Part shown: piece by piece, positions 46,138 to 54,854 of the stretch
Layout of the letters: each line of letters opens with the position of its first letter
Position numbering within the stretch: the stretch's first letter is position 1
From: Runella zeae DSM 19591
Lineage (GTDB): Bacteria; Bacteroidota; Bacteroidia; Cytophagales; Spirosomataceae
Direction: 5' to 3'
Assembly: GCF_000423565.1 (NCBI RefSeq)
Contig: NZ_AUIF01000003.1
Coordinates: forward strand, 62,001-126,000
DNA: 64,000 nucleotides
The notes under the pieces: generated by a model
Seen by the model: only the letters and a program-made list of their open reading frames with translations
Told to the model about the DNA's origin: nothing
Database searches by the model: none
Program-made: the position numbers and the translations under genes

Positions 46138-46398
46138 TTAGGCTTCTGCCAATTCGATGTGAACAAAAGACTTGTTGTCACGTCCACGAGAGAATTTTAC
46201 AGTACCATCTGCTAAAGCAAAGAGCGTATAGTCGCGGCCAACACCAACGTTGCGACCTGGGTGATACTTAGTACCACGCTGACGCACGATGATATTACCA
46301 GCTACGGCAGATTGGCCTCCGAAGATTTTAACGCCAAGGCGCTTACTTTCCGATTCGCGGCCGTTTTTCGAACTACCTACACCTTTCTTGTGTGCCAT
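46138..46398 (-). CDS. rpmA: 50S ribosomal protein L27
   Basis: 86-residue ribosomal protein; start [20 protein letters not shown] is characteristic, and there is no N-terminal extension needing cleavage (Firmicutes type). L27's N-terminus reaches into the peptidyl transferase centre. Follows rplU in the conserved order, 46 bases apart. Confidence 0.99.
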   Translation of the reverse strand: MAHKKGVGSSKNGRESESKRLGVKIFGGQSAVAGNIIVRQRGTKYHPGRNVGVGRDYTLFALADGTVKFSRGRDNKSFVHIELAEA

Positions 46399-46444
46399 TT
46401 CTTTAAGTATTTTAAAATTTTAAAACGCTATTGATTGAAGTAAA

Positions 46445-46756
46445 TTAGCCTACGATTGCGTCGATTTTTACTTTTGTAAGAGCTTGACGGTGACCGTTTT
46501 TCTTCACGTATCCTTTACGACGTTTTTTCTTGAAAACGATTACTTTCTCACCTTTGAGGTGCTCTACAACAGTGGCTTTTACACTGGCACCGGTTACCGT
46601 CGGTGCGCCTATGCTAATGGTACCTGCGTTGTCCACTAGCAATACTTTGTCAAACACGAGTGCAGCGTCCACATCTCCTTCCAAACGGTTGGTAAAGATT
46701 TGTTGGCCCTCTTCTACTTTAAATTGCTGTCCCGCGATTTCTACGATTGCGTACAT
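46445..46756 (-). CDS. rplU: 50S ribosomal protein L21
   Basis: 103 residues from the ATG at 46756 (MYAIVEIAGQQFKVEEGQ, the conserved start); an upstream reading to 46786 adds non-family residues. The basic VIVFKKKRRKGYVKKNGHRQ segment binds 23S rRNA. First gene of the rplU-rpmA operon with promoter at 46797. Confidence 0.98.
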   Translation of the reverse strand: MYAIVEIAGQQFKVEEGQQIFTNRLEGDVDAALVFDKVLLVDNAGTISIGAPTVTGASVKATVVEHLKGEKVIVFKKKRRKGYVKKNGHRQALTKVKIDAIVG

Positions 46757-46796
46757 GATGATTGGGATTAAATCAGTTTTTTCCAAAAATGGAGTG

Positions 46797-46827
46797 CAAA
46801 AATAGTGGTTTTGCTAAAAATTAGCAA
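46797..46827 (-). promoter_or_regulatory. rplU promoter
   Basis: Reverse strand TTG (46825-46827), 20 bases, TATTTTTG (46797-46804), followed by CACTCCATTTTTGG. The downstream sequence repeats the motif seen at rpmG and the TPR gene. Confidence 0.75.
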
Positions 46828-46883
46828 TTTATTTTTATCAAAATCTAAAAAAAGTGTAGCTATTTGGGACTACTCTCTACATT

Positions 46884-47699
46884 TTAGGGAATAGTTTGAC
46901 AAAGAGGACAAAAATAGGTGGTTCGTCCTCCTACTTGCGATTGCTGTATTTCTACTCTGCCGCAAGGACAGAGTTTGTGTCGTAAGGCTTCTTCATAAGG
47001 GGAGGGGGCCCATTCACGGGCATGAATCAAGAAGCTTTTAGGAAACATCCCATAGTTTGCTTCGTGCTCGATTGCGGTTTCCAATACAAGTTTGATAGCG
47101 AAAAAAATACGCTCTATTTCTTCATTACTAAGGCTTTGGCTGAGTCGTTCAGGGTGAATTTTAGCCTGAAAAAGTACATCATCTACAATCCAATTGCCGA
47201 TACCCGCTACTGTACTTTGGTCAAGTAGGATGGGTTTAATCATGCTTTTCTTTTGTCGGATGTTATGACTTAGTTGCTCCAAACTAATAGTAAGTGCGTC
47301 AGGTGCAATTTTTTTCTCTTTCAAAAAAGTAGGAATATCTTCTACGAGTCCAATACGCTCAAATTTGCGCGGACAAATAAACCCTAAATTGAAACCTGAG
47401 CGGAATATGAAGACAATACGAGCATGACGTGGACGTGGAATCGACGAATGATAATATTCCAAATCGCCCGTCATTCCAAAATGAAATCGAAGAATAGGGC
47501 CTTGGTCGGTAGTTACAAACAAGTTTTTACCTACTCGCTGGGTTTTTACAAAACATGCCCCAATTAGAGCTTCGGTGAGGGTGGCATAGTCGGTGGTGAG
47601 TAGTTTTGGGTCTTCCACCTCAATCGCCTCAATCACCTGATGAAGTGAAGTAGCTTCAAAATAACGACGGTATGTTTCGACTTCGGGTAGTTCGGGCAT
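46884..47699 (-). CDS. mutM: Formamidopyrimidine-DNA glycosylase (Fpg/MutM)
   Basis: 271-residue bifunctional DNA glycosylase/AP lyase. The N-terminus MPELPEVETYRR carries the catalytic Pro2 and Glu3; the Lys in VGKNLF; DQSTVAGIGNWIVDDVLF is the helix-two-turn-helix; and a C-terminal zinc finger with Cys pairs (CPCG and YFCPLC). It removes 8-oxoguanine and ring-opened purines. The finger spacing is compact but complete. Lies downstream of gatC with 73 bases between. Confidence 0.95.
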   Translation of the reverse strand: MPELPEVETYRRYFEATSLHQVIEAIEVEDPKLLTTDYATLTEALIGACFVKTQRVGKNLFVTTDQGPILRFHFGMTGDLEYYHSSIPRPRHARIVFIFRSGFNLGFICPRKFERIGLVEDIPTFLKEKKIAPDALTISLEQLSHNIRQKKSMIKPILLDQSTVAGIGNWIVDDVLFQAKIHPERLSQSLSNEEIERIFFAIKLVLETAIEHEANYGMFPKSFLIHAREWAPSPYEEALRHKLCPCGRVEIQQSQVGGRTTYFCPLCQTIP

Positions 47700-47772
47700 A
47701 AACGTTTGAGTTTACAATAGAAAACTCAAAACCGCCTAACTTGATTCGAAAATTTGAACTTTTTTACCATTG

Positions 47773-48060
47773 TTATTCAATCACTTTTGGTACCTTAAAA
47801 TATACCCCATCTTGAGAAGGAGCGTTGGCGAGAGCTTGCTCACGCGGAAGGTGCTGACCTACAATATCTTCGCGCATTACGTTGATTTCGGAAGAGATAT
47901 GCGTAAGTGGAGGGACATTGTCGGTATCTAGTTCATTGAGCTGCTCCATCCAAGAGAGTACGTTTTCTAAGCTTTGAAGGAGTGGAGCTTCTTCTTCGGG
48001 CTTGATTTCCAAACGGGCTAAGTTGGCGATTTTGTGGAGCGTGTCTTTGTCTATTTGCAT
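47773..48060 (-). CDS. gatC: Aspartyl/glutamyl-tRNA amidotransferase subunit C
   Basis: 95-residue GatC subunit of the tRNA-dependent amidotransferase. It starts with the helical DKDTLHKIANLARLEI and has the VLSWMEQLNELDTDNVPPL linker and the C-terminal DGVYFKVPKVIE. GatA and GatB are not in the window. It has its own promoter at 48076. Confidence 0.95.
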   Translation of the reverse strand: MQIDKDTLHKIANLARLEIKPEEEAPLLQSLENVLSWMEQLNELDTDNVPPLTHISSEINVMREDIVGQHLPREQALANAPSQDGVYFKVPKVIE

Positions 48061-48075
48061 CGGCTTAAATTTTCA

Positions 48076-48108
48076 CAAAATTAAGAGAATCTCCTCAATT
48101 AGGGCAAA
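48076..48108 (-). promoter_or_regulatory. gatC promoter
   Basis: Reverse strand TTTG (48105-48108), 21 bases, TAATTTTG (48076-48083): full match to the consensus. Confidence 0.7.
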
Positions 48109-48168
48109 CAACTAAGAATTTAACCGCCAAACCGCAACTTTTCGCCAAAGAGTGTATTATACGACTAA

Positions 48169-48744
48169 ATGGCTTTAAGTTTGAAAATCAATAGAGTTGA
48201 CTTTAAGGTATTTGACAAAAACGACGCTCAGGTTTTTGGTGAAATCTACGACGCATTTTACTCAAAAATTTTTGGGTATGCTTTTCGTAGAGTGGGTGAT
48301 TATGATATAGCTCGTGACATAGCAGCCGAAACTTTTCTAAAAGCTTACCTAAACATTCATCATTACAGGTTTGAGGGACATTCTGTTTCTGCATGGCTTT
48401 ATAAAATTGCAACCAATGAAATCAATCTCTTTTTTAGAAATCAAAAATATCGCCCCGACCTATTTGGGCAGCTTTCTCATGAAGTAATTTCAGATCGGGA
48501 GTTGTTGGTTGTATTTGACAAAGAAAGACAAGACGCAGAACGAGATATGGCCCAGTTTGAAGCCTTTAATGAGGTTCAAAACCAATTAAAAAAGCTGGAT
48601 GTAAAGTACCAAGAAGTAATTTCTCTAAAATATTTTGAAGAAAAAAGCATACTCGAAATCAGTGCTATTTTAGAAAAGCCAGAGGGGACGGTCAAATCGC
48701 TACTGTCGCGAGGACTAGAGATATTAAGAAAAAAGATGAGTTAA
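48169..48744 (+). CDS. ECF RNA polymerase sigma factor
   Basis: 191-residue extracytoplasmic-function sigma-70 factor. Region 2 (about 22-92) contains YDIARDIAAETFLKAYLNIH and SAWLYKIATNEINLFFRN; region 4 (about 128-188) contains YQEVISLKYFEEKSILEIS and a recognition helix PEGTVKSLLSRGLE. It directs transcription of a small regulon after release from a membrane anti-sigma. Two small membrane proteins follow directly, at 30 and 10 bases. Confidence 0.93.
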   Translation: MALSLKINRVDFKVFDKNDAQVFGEIYDAFYSKIFGYAFRRVGDYDIARDIAAETFLKAYLNIHHYRFEGHSVSAWLYKIATNEINLFFRNQKYRPDLFGQLSHEVISDRELLVVFDKERQDAERDMAQFEAFNEVQNQLKKLDVKYQEVISLKYFEEKSILEISAILEKPEGTVKSLLSRGLEILRKKMS

Positions 48745-48773
48745 GGTTTTTATTAGCCAAAGAAATAGAGACA

Positions 48774-49283
48774 ATGGAAAATCACGAAGAGTTTGAAAAA
48801 AGAATGCAGGGCTTAAAAAAGCCCACTCCAGCGACTCAACACCAAGCGTATCTGAAGGTGCCCATACTTAATACTCGAAAATCGGCTGCTATTGGATGGT
48901 GGCTTGTTTTATTTCCGTTGCTTTTGTTGGCGTTTTTGGGAATGAAAGAAATTTTTAAATCTGACAACCACGTGGTAGATACTTTTTTTGATACCCTTAC
49001 GGTATTTGATAGAGCCCACGGAGGATGGTTTTCGCCTCTGCTTTTTTTCCTTTTTCCTTTGATTGCCGCCGGTATGAACCTACTTTCATTGCTCAATATC
49101 ATTTATGATAGAAACACCAACGAGTTGATTGTTACGATAAAACTACGTTTTTGGAATCTTTTCCTGATTGGGATTGGCACGAGTGTGGCACTTATAATCG
49201 GTTTTTATGCAGTCACCGAAAACATGATTGAAAAGTCAATGCAAGATATGGAAAGACTTAGACACATAGAACACCTAAAATAA
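48774..49283 (+). CDS. Membrane protein downstream of ECF sigma, possible anti-sigma
   Basis: 169-residue protein with a short cytosolic N-terminus (MENHEEFEKRMQGLKKPTPA) and three membrane helices (about 38-57, 85-109, 126-147), then a C-terminal helix rich in Glu/Met. The usual anti-sigma (zinc-binding HxxxCxxC or FecR domain) is not present. Position after sigma suggests an anti-sigma or sensor role, but this is inference. Confidence 0.75.
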   Translation: MENHEEFEKRMQGLKKPTPATQHQAYLKVPILNTRKSAAIGWWLVLFPLLLLAFLGMKEIFKSDNHVVDTFFDTLTVFDRAHGGWFSPLLFFLFPLIAAGMNLLSLLNIIYDRNTNELIVTIKLRFWNLFLIGIGTSVALIIGFYAVTENMIEKSMQDMERLRHIEHLK

Positions 49284-49292
49284 CCGAGACAA

Positions 49293-49511
49293 ATGAAATG
49301 GTTTGAGAGGAAAACGATTTTTTTTAAGCCTTATTCCTTAGCAGGGTGGGGGTTGTTTATGCTTACATTGGGCTATTGTACATATGCTTTTATTGAAGCC
49401 AAAGAGCATGCTAATTCGCTAAGCGACGTGCTTATTCAGTGGGTTTTCAGAGTAGCTTTGGTAGGGGTTATGTATTCTGTGATTGCTTATTTTACCTCCC
49501 CAGAAGAGTAG
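49293..49511 (+). CDS. Small two-helix membrane protein in the ECF sigma operon
   Basis: 72-residue protein with two membrane segments (about 16-35 and 46-66) and an otherwise featureless sequence. It begins 9 bases after the previous gene, so it is the third gene of the sigma operon. Function unknown; possibly a partner of the upstream membrane protein. Confidence 0.7.
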   Translation: MKWFERKTIFFKPYSLAGWGLFMLTLGYCTYAFIEAKEHANSLSDVLIQWVFRVALVGVMYSVIAYFTSPEE

Positions 49512-49552
49512 CTTCTTCCAAATTAGTAGCATGGGTATTGGGGAGTTTGTTG

Positions 49553-49560
49553 TATTTTTG
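49553..49560 (+). promoter_or_regulatory. Possible -7 element for the 488-residue protein gene
   Basis: TATTTTTG, about 90 bases before the gene at 49652; no clean -33 box. A later start may exist. Confidence 0.45.
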
Positions 49561-49651
49561 TAGAAGGCAGAAAATACAGGTTGCATTCGGGGTATTGTTA
49601 TAAAAAAACTTAAAAAGTTAAAATCCCAATACGCCAACAAACTACTTTCCT

Positions 49652-51118
49652 ATGAGCGTCAAACACGATAAAAACCTCGGGACTAAACAAAAAGCGCTTA
49701 AAATCAATCTTGATAGGCGTATTTATGGCTCTTTTGCTGAAATTGGAGCGGGCCAGGATACCGCCGCCAATTTTTTTAAAGCTGGCGGTGCTTCGGGCAC
49801 CATTGCCAAAACTATGTCGGCTTATGACATGAAATTCAGTGACGAAATCTACGGCCCTGAACCCAGCGGGCGCTATGTAGTAGAGTCGCGGTTGATGAAA
49901 ATGATTCAACATGAATATGACCTTGTCGAGCAGCGGTTGGCCGAAAAACGAGGTGCCGATAGTTTGTTTTTTGCTTTTGCCAATACTGTAGTAGCGCTTA
50001 ATTATCAGAAAAGCAACGAAGGGCATGGCTGGCTGGGGTTGCGGTTTCAGTTGACTCCTCGCGCTCCTTACAATGACGTGGTGATTCATATCAAAATGCT
50101 TGATAATGATAGCATTATGCAGCAGCAAGCCTTGGGGGTGATTGGGGTTAATTTGATATATGCTTGTTTTTATTATTACAAATCACCAGAAACATTGCTT
50201 TTGTCGTTGATGGATGATTTAAGCCTAGACCGAGTTCAGATAGACATGATTCGGATTCAAGGACCCGACTTTAAGCATGTTGACAATCGCCTACTTAGTT
50301 TGTACTTGGTAAAACATGGTTTTACGGAGGTAGCCATGTTTGGCCCTGACGGACAAGTGTTACAGCCTTCAGAAGCACTTTACAAAAAACACATCTTGCT
50401 ATTGAGAGGCCGACTCCGACCCATTACCAATGTACACGTAGATATGCTTCGCAATGGCCTCAAACAATTTAAGGCTGAGCCCGACGTAGATGAAAAGAAA
50501 GTAGTAATGGTGGCCGAGCTTACGCTCCAAAATCTGAGGGGAGGTGAGCAAGATATCAACGAAAAAGACTTTTTGGATAGGGTAGATATTTTGAGTTCGA
50601 TTGGCCAAACGGTAATGATTTCAAATTACCAAGAGTATCATCGATTGGTGGCGTTTTTGGCAAAAACTACCCGTGTTAAGATTGGATTGGTAGTAGGCGT
50701 GCCCAACTTGGAGTATATTTTTGAAGAAAGTTATTATCAAAATTTGCCTGGTGGTATCTTGGAATCGTTTTCGACGCTGTTTAGTCGAAATGTGAAGCTT
50801 TTTGTATATCCCACTATCAAAGCAGGAAAAATGTTTACCTGTCAAAATTTTGAGCTTCCTACCAATCTACAGCCGTTGTTTAGCTATTTGATTTGTAACG
50901 ACAAAATCGAAGATATTCGTGATTTCAACGAAGAAAATCTCCGTATTTCGACCGACCGAGTGTTGGAACTTATCAAGCGTGGGGAACCGGGCTGGGAAGA
51001 AAGTGTGCCGGTAGAAGTGGCCGAAATGATTAAAAACAAATGTCTTTTTGGATTTCCTTGCGTGGTATTTGAGCCTAAACAGGCGGCTCGTATTCACCAA
51101 GCCGTAGGGAATTTATAA
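49652..51118 (+). CDS. Conserved cytosolic protein, function unknown
   Basis: 488-residue soluble protein with no signal peptide or membrane helix. The N-terminus (KALKINLDRRIYGSFAEIGA) and the motif FFKAGGASGTIAKTMSAYDM are striking and probably conserved; a central region (IYACFYYYKSPETLLLSLMDDL) and a C-terminal domain (EDIRDFNEENLRIST) follow. I do not recognise a catalytic motif; the glycine-rich GAGQD...GGASGT could bind a phosphate or nucleotide. Names given in databases for such proteins are inconsistent. It is monocistronic between the sigma operon and the repeat protein. Confidence 0.85.
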   Translation: MSVKHDKNLGTKQKALKINLDRRIYGSFAEIGAGQDTAANFFKAGGASGTIAKTMSAYDMKFSDEIYGPEPSGRYVVESRLMKMIQHEYDLVEQRLAEKRGADSLFFAFANTVVALNYQKSNEGHGWLGLRFQLTPRAPYNDVVIHIKMLDNDSIMQQQALGVIGVNLIYACFYYYKSPETLLLSLMDDLSLDRVQIDMIRIQGPDFKHVDNRLLSLYLVKHGFTEVAMFGPDGQVLQPSEALYKKHILLLRGRLRPITNVHVDMLRNGLKQFKAEPDVDEKKVVMVAELTLQNLRGGEQDINEKDFLDRVDILSSIGQTVMISNYQEYHRLVAFLAKTTRVKIGLVVGVPNLEYIFEESYYQNLPGGILESFSTLFSRNVKLFVYPTIKAGKMFTCQNFELPTNLQPLFSYLICNDKIEDIRDFNEENLRISTDRVLELIKRGEPGWEESVPVEVAEMIKNKCLFGFPCVVFEPKQAARIHQAVGNL

Positions 51119-51128
51119 TAAAATAATC

Positions 51129-51166
51129 CTTGGTTTGGGAGAACTTTGGATTTCTTTCAAACCAAG
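51129..51166 (+). terminator. Hairpin after the 488-residue protein gene
   Basis: Nine-base-pair stem CTTGGTTTG/CAAACCAAG with a 20-base loop, directly after the stop; no T-run follows, so termination is uncertain. Confidence 0.45.
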
Positions 51167-51259
51167 AATTGAGTAGAACAAGGGCAAAATATCGGGCATT
51201 TTTGGACTACTTAGTGAAATGTGGTAGGGAAGTATTTGTTTGATTTTGAGCGTCCTTCT

Positions 51260-51289
51260 TTTGAAAGAATTCCCTAAATCTTAATTTTG
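51260..51289 (+). promoter_or_regulatory. Promoter of the repeat-protein gene
   Basis: TTTG (51260-51263), 18 bases, TAATTTTG (51282-51289), 21 bases before the start ATG. Confidence 0.7.
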
Positions 51290-51310
51290 TGCTAATATTT
51301 TCAAAAAAGT

Positions 51311-53218
51311 ATGCACAAATTCATTATTAGTTGTCTTGTTGTCACTTGGACAAGTGTAGGGTTGTGGTGGTTGGGAGAAAGGGACGTTCTCGCCAAGTAT
51401 AGCAAAAACATCTTATCCCAAGATACTCTTCGTAAAAACCCGAAAGATTCGGGTCGGATTATAACGGACTTTAATTTTTCATCTCGCCAAGATACCATCA
51501 AGCCCGTTGGACTTCAGAAAGATACTACCTTTCGAGCTATGGCAGAAGACAATAGCTCAGAGGTGATAATCGGGGATTTGTCGCATATGTATATATGTCC
51601 CGGAAGTACCATCTTGGTTCCTTTTGAAACCAAAGGGAAATTTGAAGATAAAAATGAGTTTATTCTGCAAATGACCAACGTAGCGGGAAAGTTTGTAAAT
51701 GTCTTAGACTCTATTCACGAAAGCCCCATTCGATTTACCTTACCTACCGACCGTACAGGTTCTGTAGCTCTTCGGCTTGTATCCACCCATCCAAATACGA
51801 TTAGTCGGGCTACGCGATTGACGGTACTGCCATTTGCCCATGCTCGAATGGAGCTCAATGACGGTAGTTCGATTGCTAAGATTGGTCCAGGTCAGTTAGC
51901 GGCTTATCGTGTAATGCTTACAGGAGCCGCCCCTTGGTCTTTTACGCTTTCAGATGGAACAACGGTTGCCAATTCGTTCATCAATCCTTATATTTCTCAA
52001 TTAGCGCCCAGTCAGACAAGTACCTTTAAAGTTACCTCTGTCTCTAATGCTTGTGGAAGTGGTACTACCTCAGGAGAAGTTGTGGTACAGGTAAGTCAGG
52101 ATACGTTACCCGTGATTGCGCTTAAAGCCGTACCTCGGGCGGGATTTCGGGTGTGTACGAGTACGCCGTTTCAAATTAATTTCAATGCTACCGGTAAGTT
52201 TAATGCAGGCAATGGTTTTGTGGTACAGTTGAGTGATTCGACTGGCGAAAACTTCTCAAACTTATCAGCCTTGGCTTCCCAAAGCCCCATTATGACGCAA
52301 GTGCCTGCTACTCTCACTCCCGGCCTTTATAAACTTAGGGTAGTTTCTACGTTTCCTACTATTTCGAGCGATACCGTCGATGTGGCTATTTCAGCACCTG
52401 CTACAGCGCGACTACGCAGGGATACGCTACAGGTGGGAGAAGGCGAATCTACCGAACTTACCCTTGATTTTGAAGGAGGAGGGCCGTGGTTTGTATTGCT
52501 TTCGGATGGTACTTACCAAAATGACATTCGTTCTACTCCTTATCCGATTAAAGTATCACCCTATAATCCTACCTCTTATAGTATTTCTTCGGCGGGTGGT
52601 TTTTGTGGCGTAGGCAATTTTTCAGGAAGTGCGCTTGTAAAAGTGAAGATTCCCCCGTCTACGGTTACTACTGGTAGTCTCGCAGATAAAACCATTTGCT
52701 CAGGAACGGAGATTTCGGTGCCTTTTACGACCACAGGACGTTTCAACAACGCCAATAAATTTATTGTCCAAATGACCGATACAAGTGGTAAATGGATCAA
52801 TATGCAAACCATAGGTGGCACAAGTTCGTTGAGAGCAAAAATTCTTCCTCCTTTTTTGAAAGATACCCTTACTACCCAACAAATACGGGTAATATCTACC
52901 GACCCCTTTGTGGAAGGAACGCCTACTACTATCAACGTAATGATGCCAAATGCGGCGCAAGCAATTGTGACTGGAGGGGCGGTGATTCGTCCGGGAGGTG
53001 CTGCGCGTATAAAAGTTTCTTTCAAAAACGGCCTTCCTCCTTGGTCTTTTACGTTATCTGATGGCTCAGCAGTGACTGGGACTTTTATTAATCCTTATCA
53101 GCTTACTGTCAATCCCCGTACAACTACTGAATACAAAGTGACTTCCGTAAACAATACTTGTGGTACGGGTATAGTGTCAGAAAATGGAGGTGCAACAATA
53201 AGAGTTGAGACCAACTAG
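51311..53218 (+). CDS. Secreted protein with three tandem Ig-like repeat units
   Basis: 635-residue exported protein: an N-terminal hydrophobic signal (FIISCLVVTWTSVGLWWLG) then three repeat units of about 185 residues (about 85-265, 266-452, 453-635). Each has an A part starting at a Cys (CPGSTILVPF, CTSTPFQINF, CSGTEISVPF) and a B part with the signature PWSFTLSDG (PWFVLLSDG in unit 2) and a single Cys (NACGSG, GFCGVG, NTCGTG). This suggests disulphide-bearing beta-sandwich domains as in adhesins. No type IX (CTD) sorting domain is visible at the C-terminus. Its TAG stop shares CTAG with the convergent gene. Confidence 0.88.
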   Translation: MHKFIISCLVVTWTSVGLWWLGERDVLAKYSKNILSQDTLRKNPKDSGRIITDFNFSSRQDTIKPVGLQKDTTFRAMAEDNSSEVIIGDLSHMYICPGSTILVPFETKGKFEDKNEFILQMTNVAGKFVNVLDSIHESPIRFTLPTDRTGSVALRLVSTHPNTISRATRLTVLPFAHARMELNDGSSIAKIGPGQLAAYRVMLTGAAPWSFTLSDGTTVANSFINPYISQLAPSQTSTFKVTSVSNACGSGTTSGEVVVQVSQDTLPVIALKAVPRAGFRVCTSTPFQINFNATGKFNAGNGFVVQLSDSTGENFSNLSALASQSPIMTQVPATLTPGLYKLRVVSTFPTISSDTVDVAISAPATARLRRDTLQVGEGESTELTLDFEGGGPWFVLLSDGTYQNDIRSTPYPIKVSPYNPTSYSISSAGGFCGVGNFSGSALVKVKIPPSTVTTGSLADKTICSGTEISVPFTTTGRFNNANKFIVQMTDTSGKWINMQTIGGTSSLRAKILPPFLKDTLTTQQIRVISTDPFVEGTPTTINVMMPNAAQAIVTGGAVIRPGGAARIKVSFKNGLPPWSFTLSDGSAVTGTFINPYQLTVNPRTTTEYKVTSVNNTCGTGIVSENGGATIRVETN

Positions 53219-53952
53219 TTTTTTTTACGATAATCGCCGCGCGAGAAGAATTTCTCAATAAAGCAATACATCAAAATAAAGAAATAGCGGCTACCCATTT
53301 CTTTGATTTTTAATTTAGATTCGCCGAATTTACGGTTGGTCCAGCTGTTTGGGACCACCGCGTATGAATATCCTCTCACGATGGTTTTGAGGGGAAGCTC
53401 TACGGTAAGGTTGAAATGGGGTGAAAGAAAAGGTTTGAGTCCTTCCATTGTCTCACGTTTATAGAGCTTAAAGGCGTTGGTGGTGTCGTTGTATTTGATT
53501 CCCATTACCATCCGAATGATAAAGTTAGCGAGACGGTTCACTACCTTTTTTACGGTAGGATAGTCATACACTTTGCCTCCTTTACCCCATCGGCTTCCAA
53601 ATACGGCATCATAATTTCCCTCCACCATTTTTTTATAAAACTTTACTAAGTCTTCGGGATCATCGGAAAGGTCGGCCATGAAGACGGCTACGCAATCACC
53701 CGAAAAACGCTCCAATCCATAACGTACCGCATAGCCAAATCCATTGGGGCCAAGGTTGGTTTCATAAACCAAGGTGGGTATTTCTTTTGATAGATTATTT
53801 AAAACGTCGAGGGTATTGTCTTTGGAGTTGTCGTTTGTAACCCAAATTTCGTGGGGAATATTATGTTTGGACAAAGAAGCATAGAGCGTCTGCAAGGTTT
53901 GGGGCAGAGAATCTTGTTCGTTGTAGGCAGGAATAACAACACTTAATTTCAT
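53215..53952 (-). CDS. GT2 glycosyltransferase (dolichol-phosphate mannosyltransferase-like)
   Basis: 245-residue family 2 enzyme with the GT-A start MKLSVVIPAYNEQDSLPQTL, an ADLSDD metal-binding motif (in place of DxD) and a C-terminal region ending with a hydrophobic stretch (YFFILMYCFIEKFF). Similar enzymes transfer a sugar from NDP-sugar to a polyprenyl phosphate. It is the last gene of the cluster that runs from 62501 down. The stop overlaps the convergent gene by 4 bases. Confidence 0.9.
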   Translation of the reverse strand: MKLSVVIPAYNEQDSLPQTLQTLYASLSKHNIPHEIWVTNDNSKDNTLDVLNNLSKEIPTLVYETNLGPNGFGYAVRYGLERFSGDCVAVFMADLSDDPEDLVKFYKKMVEGNYDAVFGSRWGKGGKVYDYPTVKKVVNRLANFIIRMVMGIKYNDTTNAFKLYKRETMEGLKPFLSPHFNLTVELPLKTIVRGYSYAVVPNSWTNRKFGESKLKIKEMGSRYFFILMYCFIEKFFSRGDYRKKN

Positions 53953-54038
53953 TTATCTACATCATGAATGAGTGAGAGGCAACTGGGAGCCTTGGTATGT
54001 TGACGACTCTTGTGGGTGCAAAACTCTTTTATTTTGCC

Positions 54039-54854
54039 CTAATTTCCAATTTCTTGAATCAAATGGTCGTATTTCTCAATGGTTTTTTGAGCAACGTCGT
54101 TGTATTTAAAATCTAGCCACTCATTCACATCTGCAAACATTTGGCGGCGATTACGAAGAAAATCCAAATTGGAAGTCGCGTGAATATTGCTCAATCCAGC
54201 GCGATGTTTTCGATAGATTCCCATCGCTTCGTTGAGATATCCGATTTTACCTTGGGCGGCGAGTTGGATTACCAAAGCCCAATCACCGGCGGCAGCTCGG
54301 TGATGCCATTGGGCAAAATCTTGCGTTTTGAAAAAATTGCGATACATTAAACTGGCCGTTCCTACAAACCAACGGTCTTCCAACAAATCTTCAATAGTCG
54401 ATATTGATTTTTGGTCTGGCTGATTGAAAAAATGACTTGGTGAGCCATCTTCATAAACAACGCTCAAGTTGTGATGGCAAATCGCAAAATCAGGATTTGA
54501 TTCTAAAAAATCAACCTGCTTTTGGAGTTTATAAGGGTCAGTCCAGTAATCATCTCCTTCACACAGAGCTACATACTCTCCTTTGCAAGCCTTTAACAAA
54601 AAAAGGACATTGTTACGTCCTGCAAACTCTTTGGGAAAGGACGGCCCTAAGTTGTGAGGATGTAAATAGGCTCTGATGAGGTCAGAGAATCGTTGTGTAT
54701 AGTCTTGTATGATAGCGGGAGCCGTATCAGTAGAACCATCGTCGCCAATTACAATTTCAAACGGGAAATCGGTTTTTTGCTTGAGGGCGCCTTCAATCAT
54801 CTCTCGAATATATTTTTCATGATTGAAAGTCGGGACACAGACGCTTACTTTCAT
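54039..54854 (-). CDS. GT2 glycosyltransferase (cluster copy A)
   Basis: 271-residue GT2 enzyme: MKVSVCVPTFNHEKYIREMI, GDDGSTD (nucleotide binding), CEGDDYWTDPYKLQKQ (DxD equivalent) and an IYRKHRAG acceptor-side motif. It is a paralogue of the next gene (VYEDGSPSHFFNQPDQKS versus TYEDGTPSHELNSPDQKT). Its ATG overlaps the upstream gene stop by 4 bases. It probably adds one sugar of the glycan made by the cluster. Confidence 0.9.
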   Translation of the reverse strand: MKVSVCVPTFNHEKYIREMIEGALKQKTDFPFEIVIGDDGSTDTAPAIIQDYTQRFSDLIRAYLHPHNLGPSFPKEFAGRNNVLFLLKACKGEYVALCEGDDYWTDPYKLQKQVDFLESNPDFAICHHNLSVVYEDGSPSHFFNQPDQKSISTIEDLLEDRWFVGTASLMYRNFFKTQDFAQWHHRAAAGDWALVIQLAAQGKIGYLNEAMGIYRKHRAGLSNIHATSNLDFLRNRRQMFADVNEWLDFKYNDVAQKTIEKYDHLIQEIGN

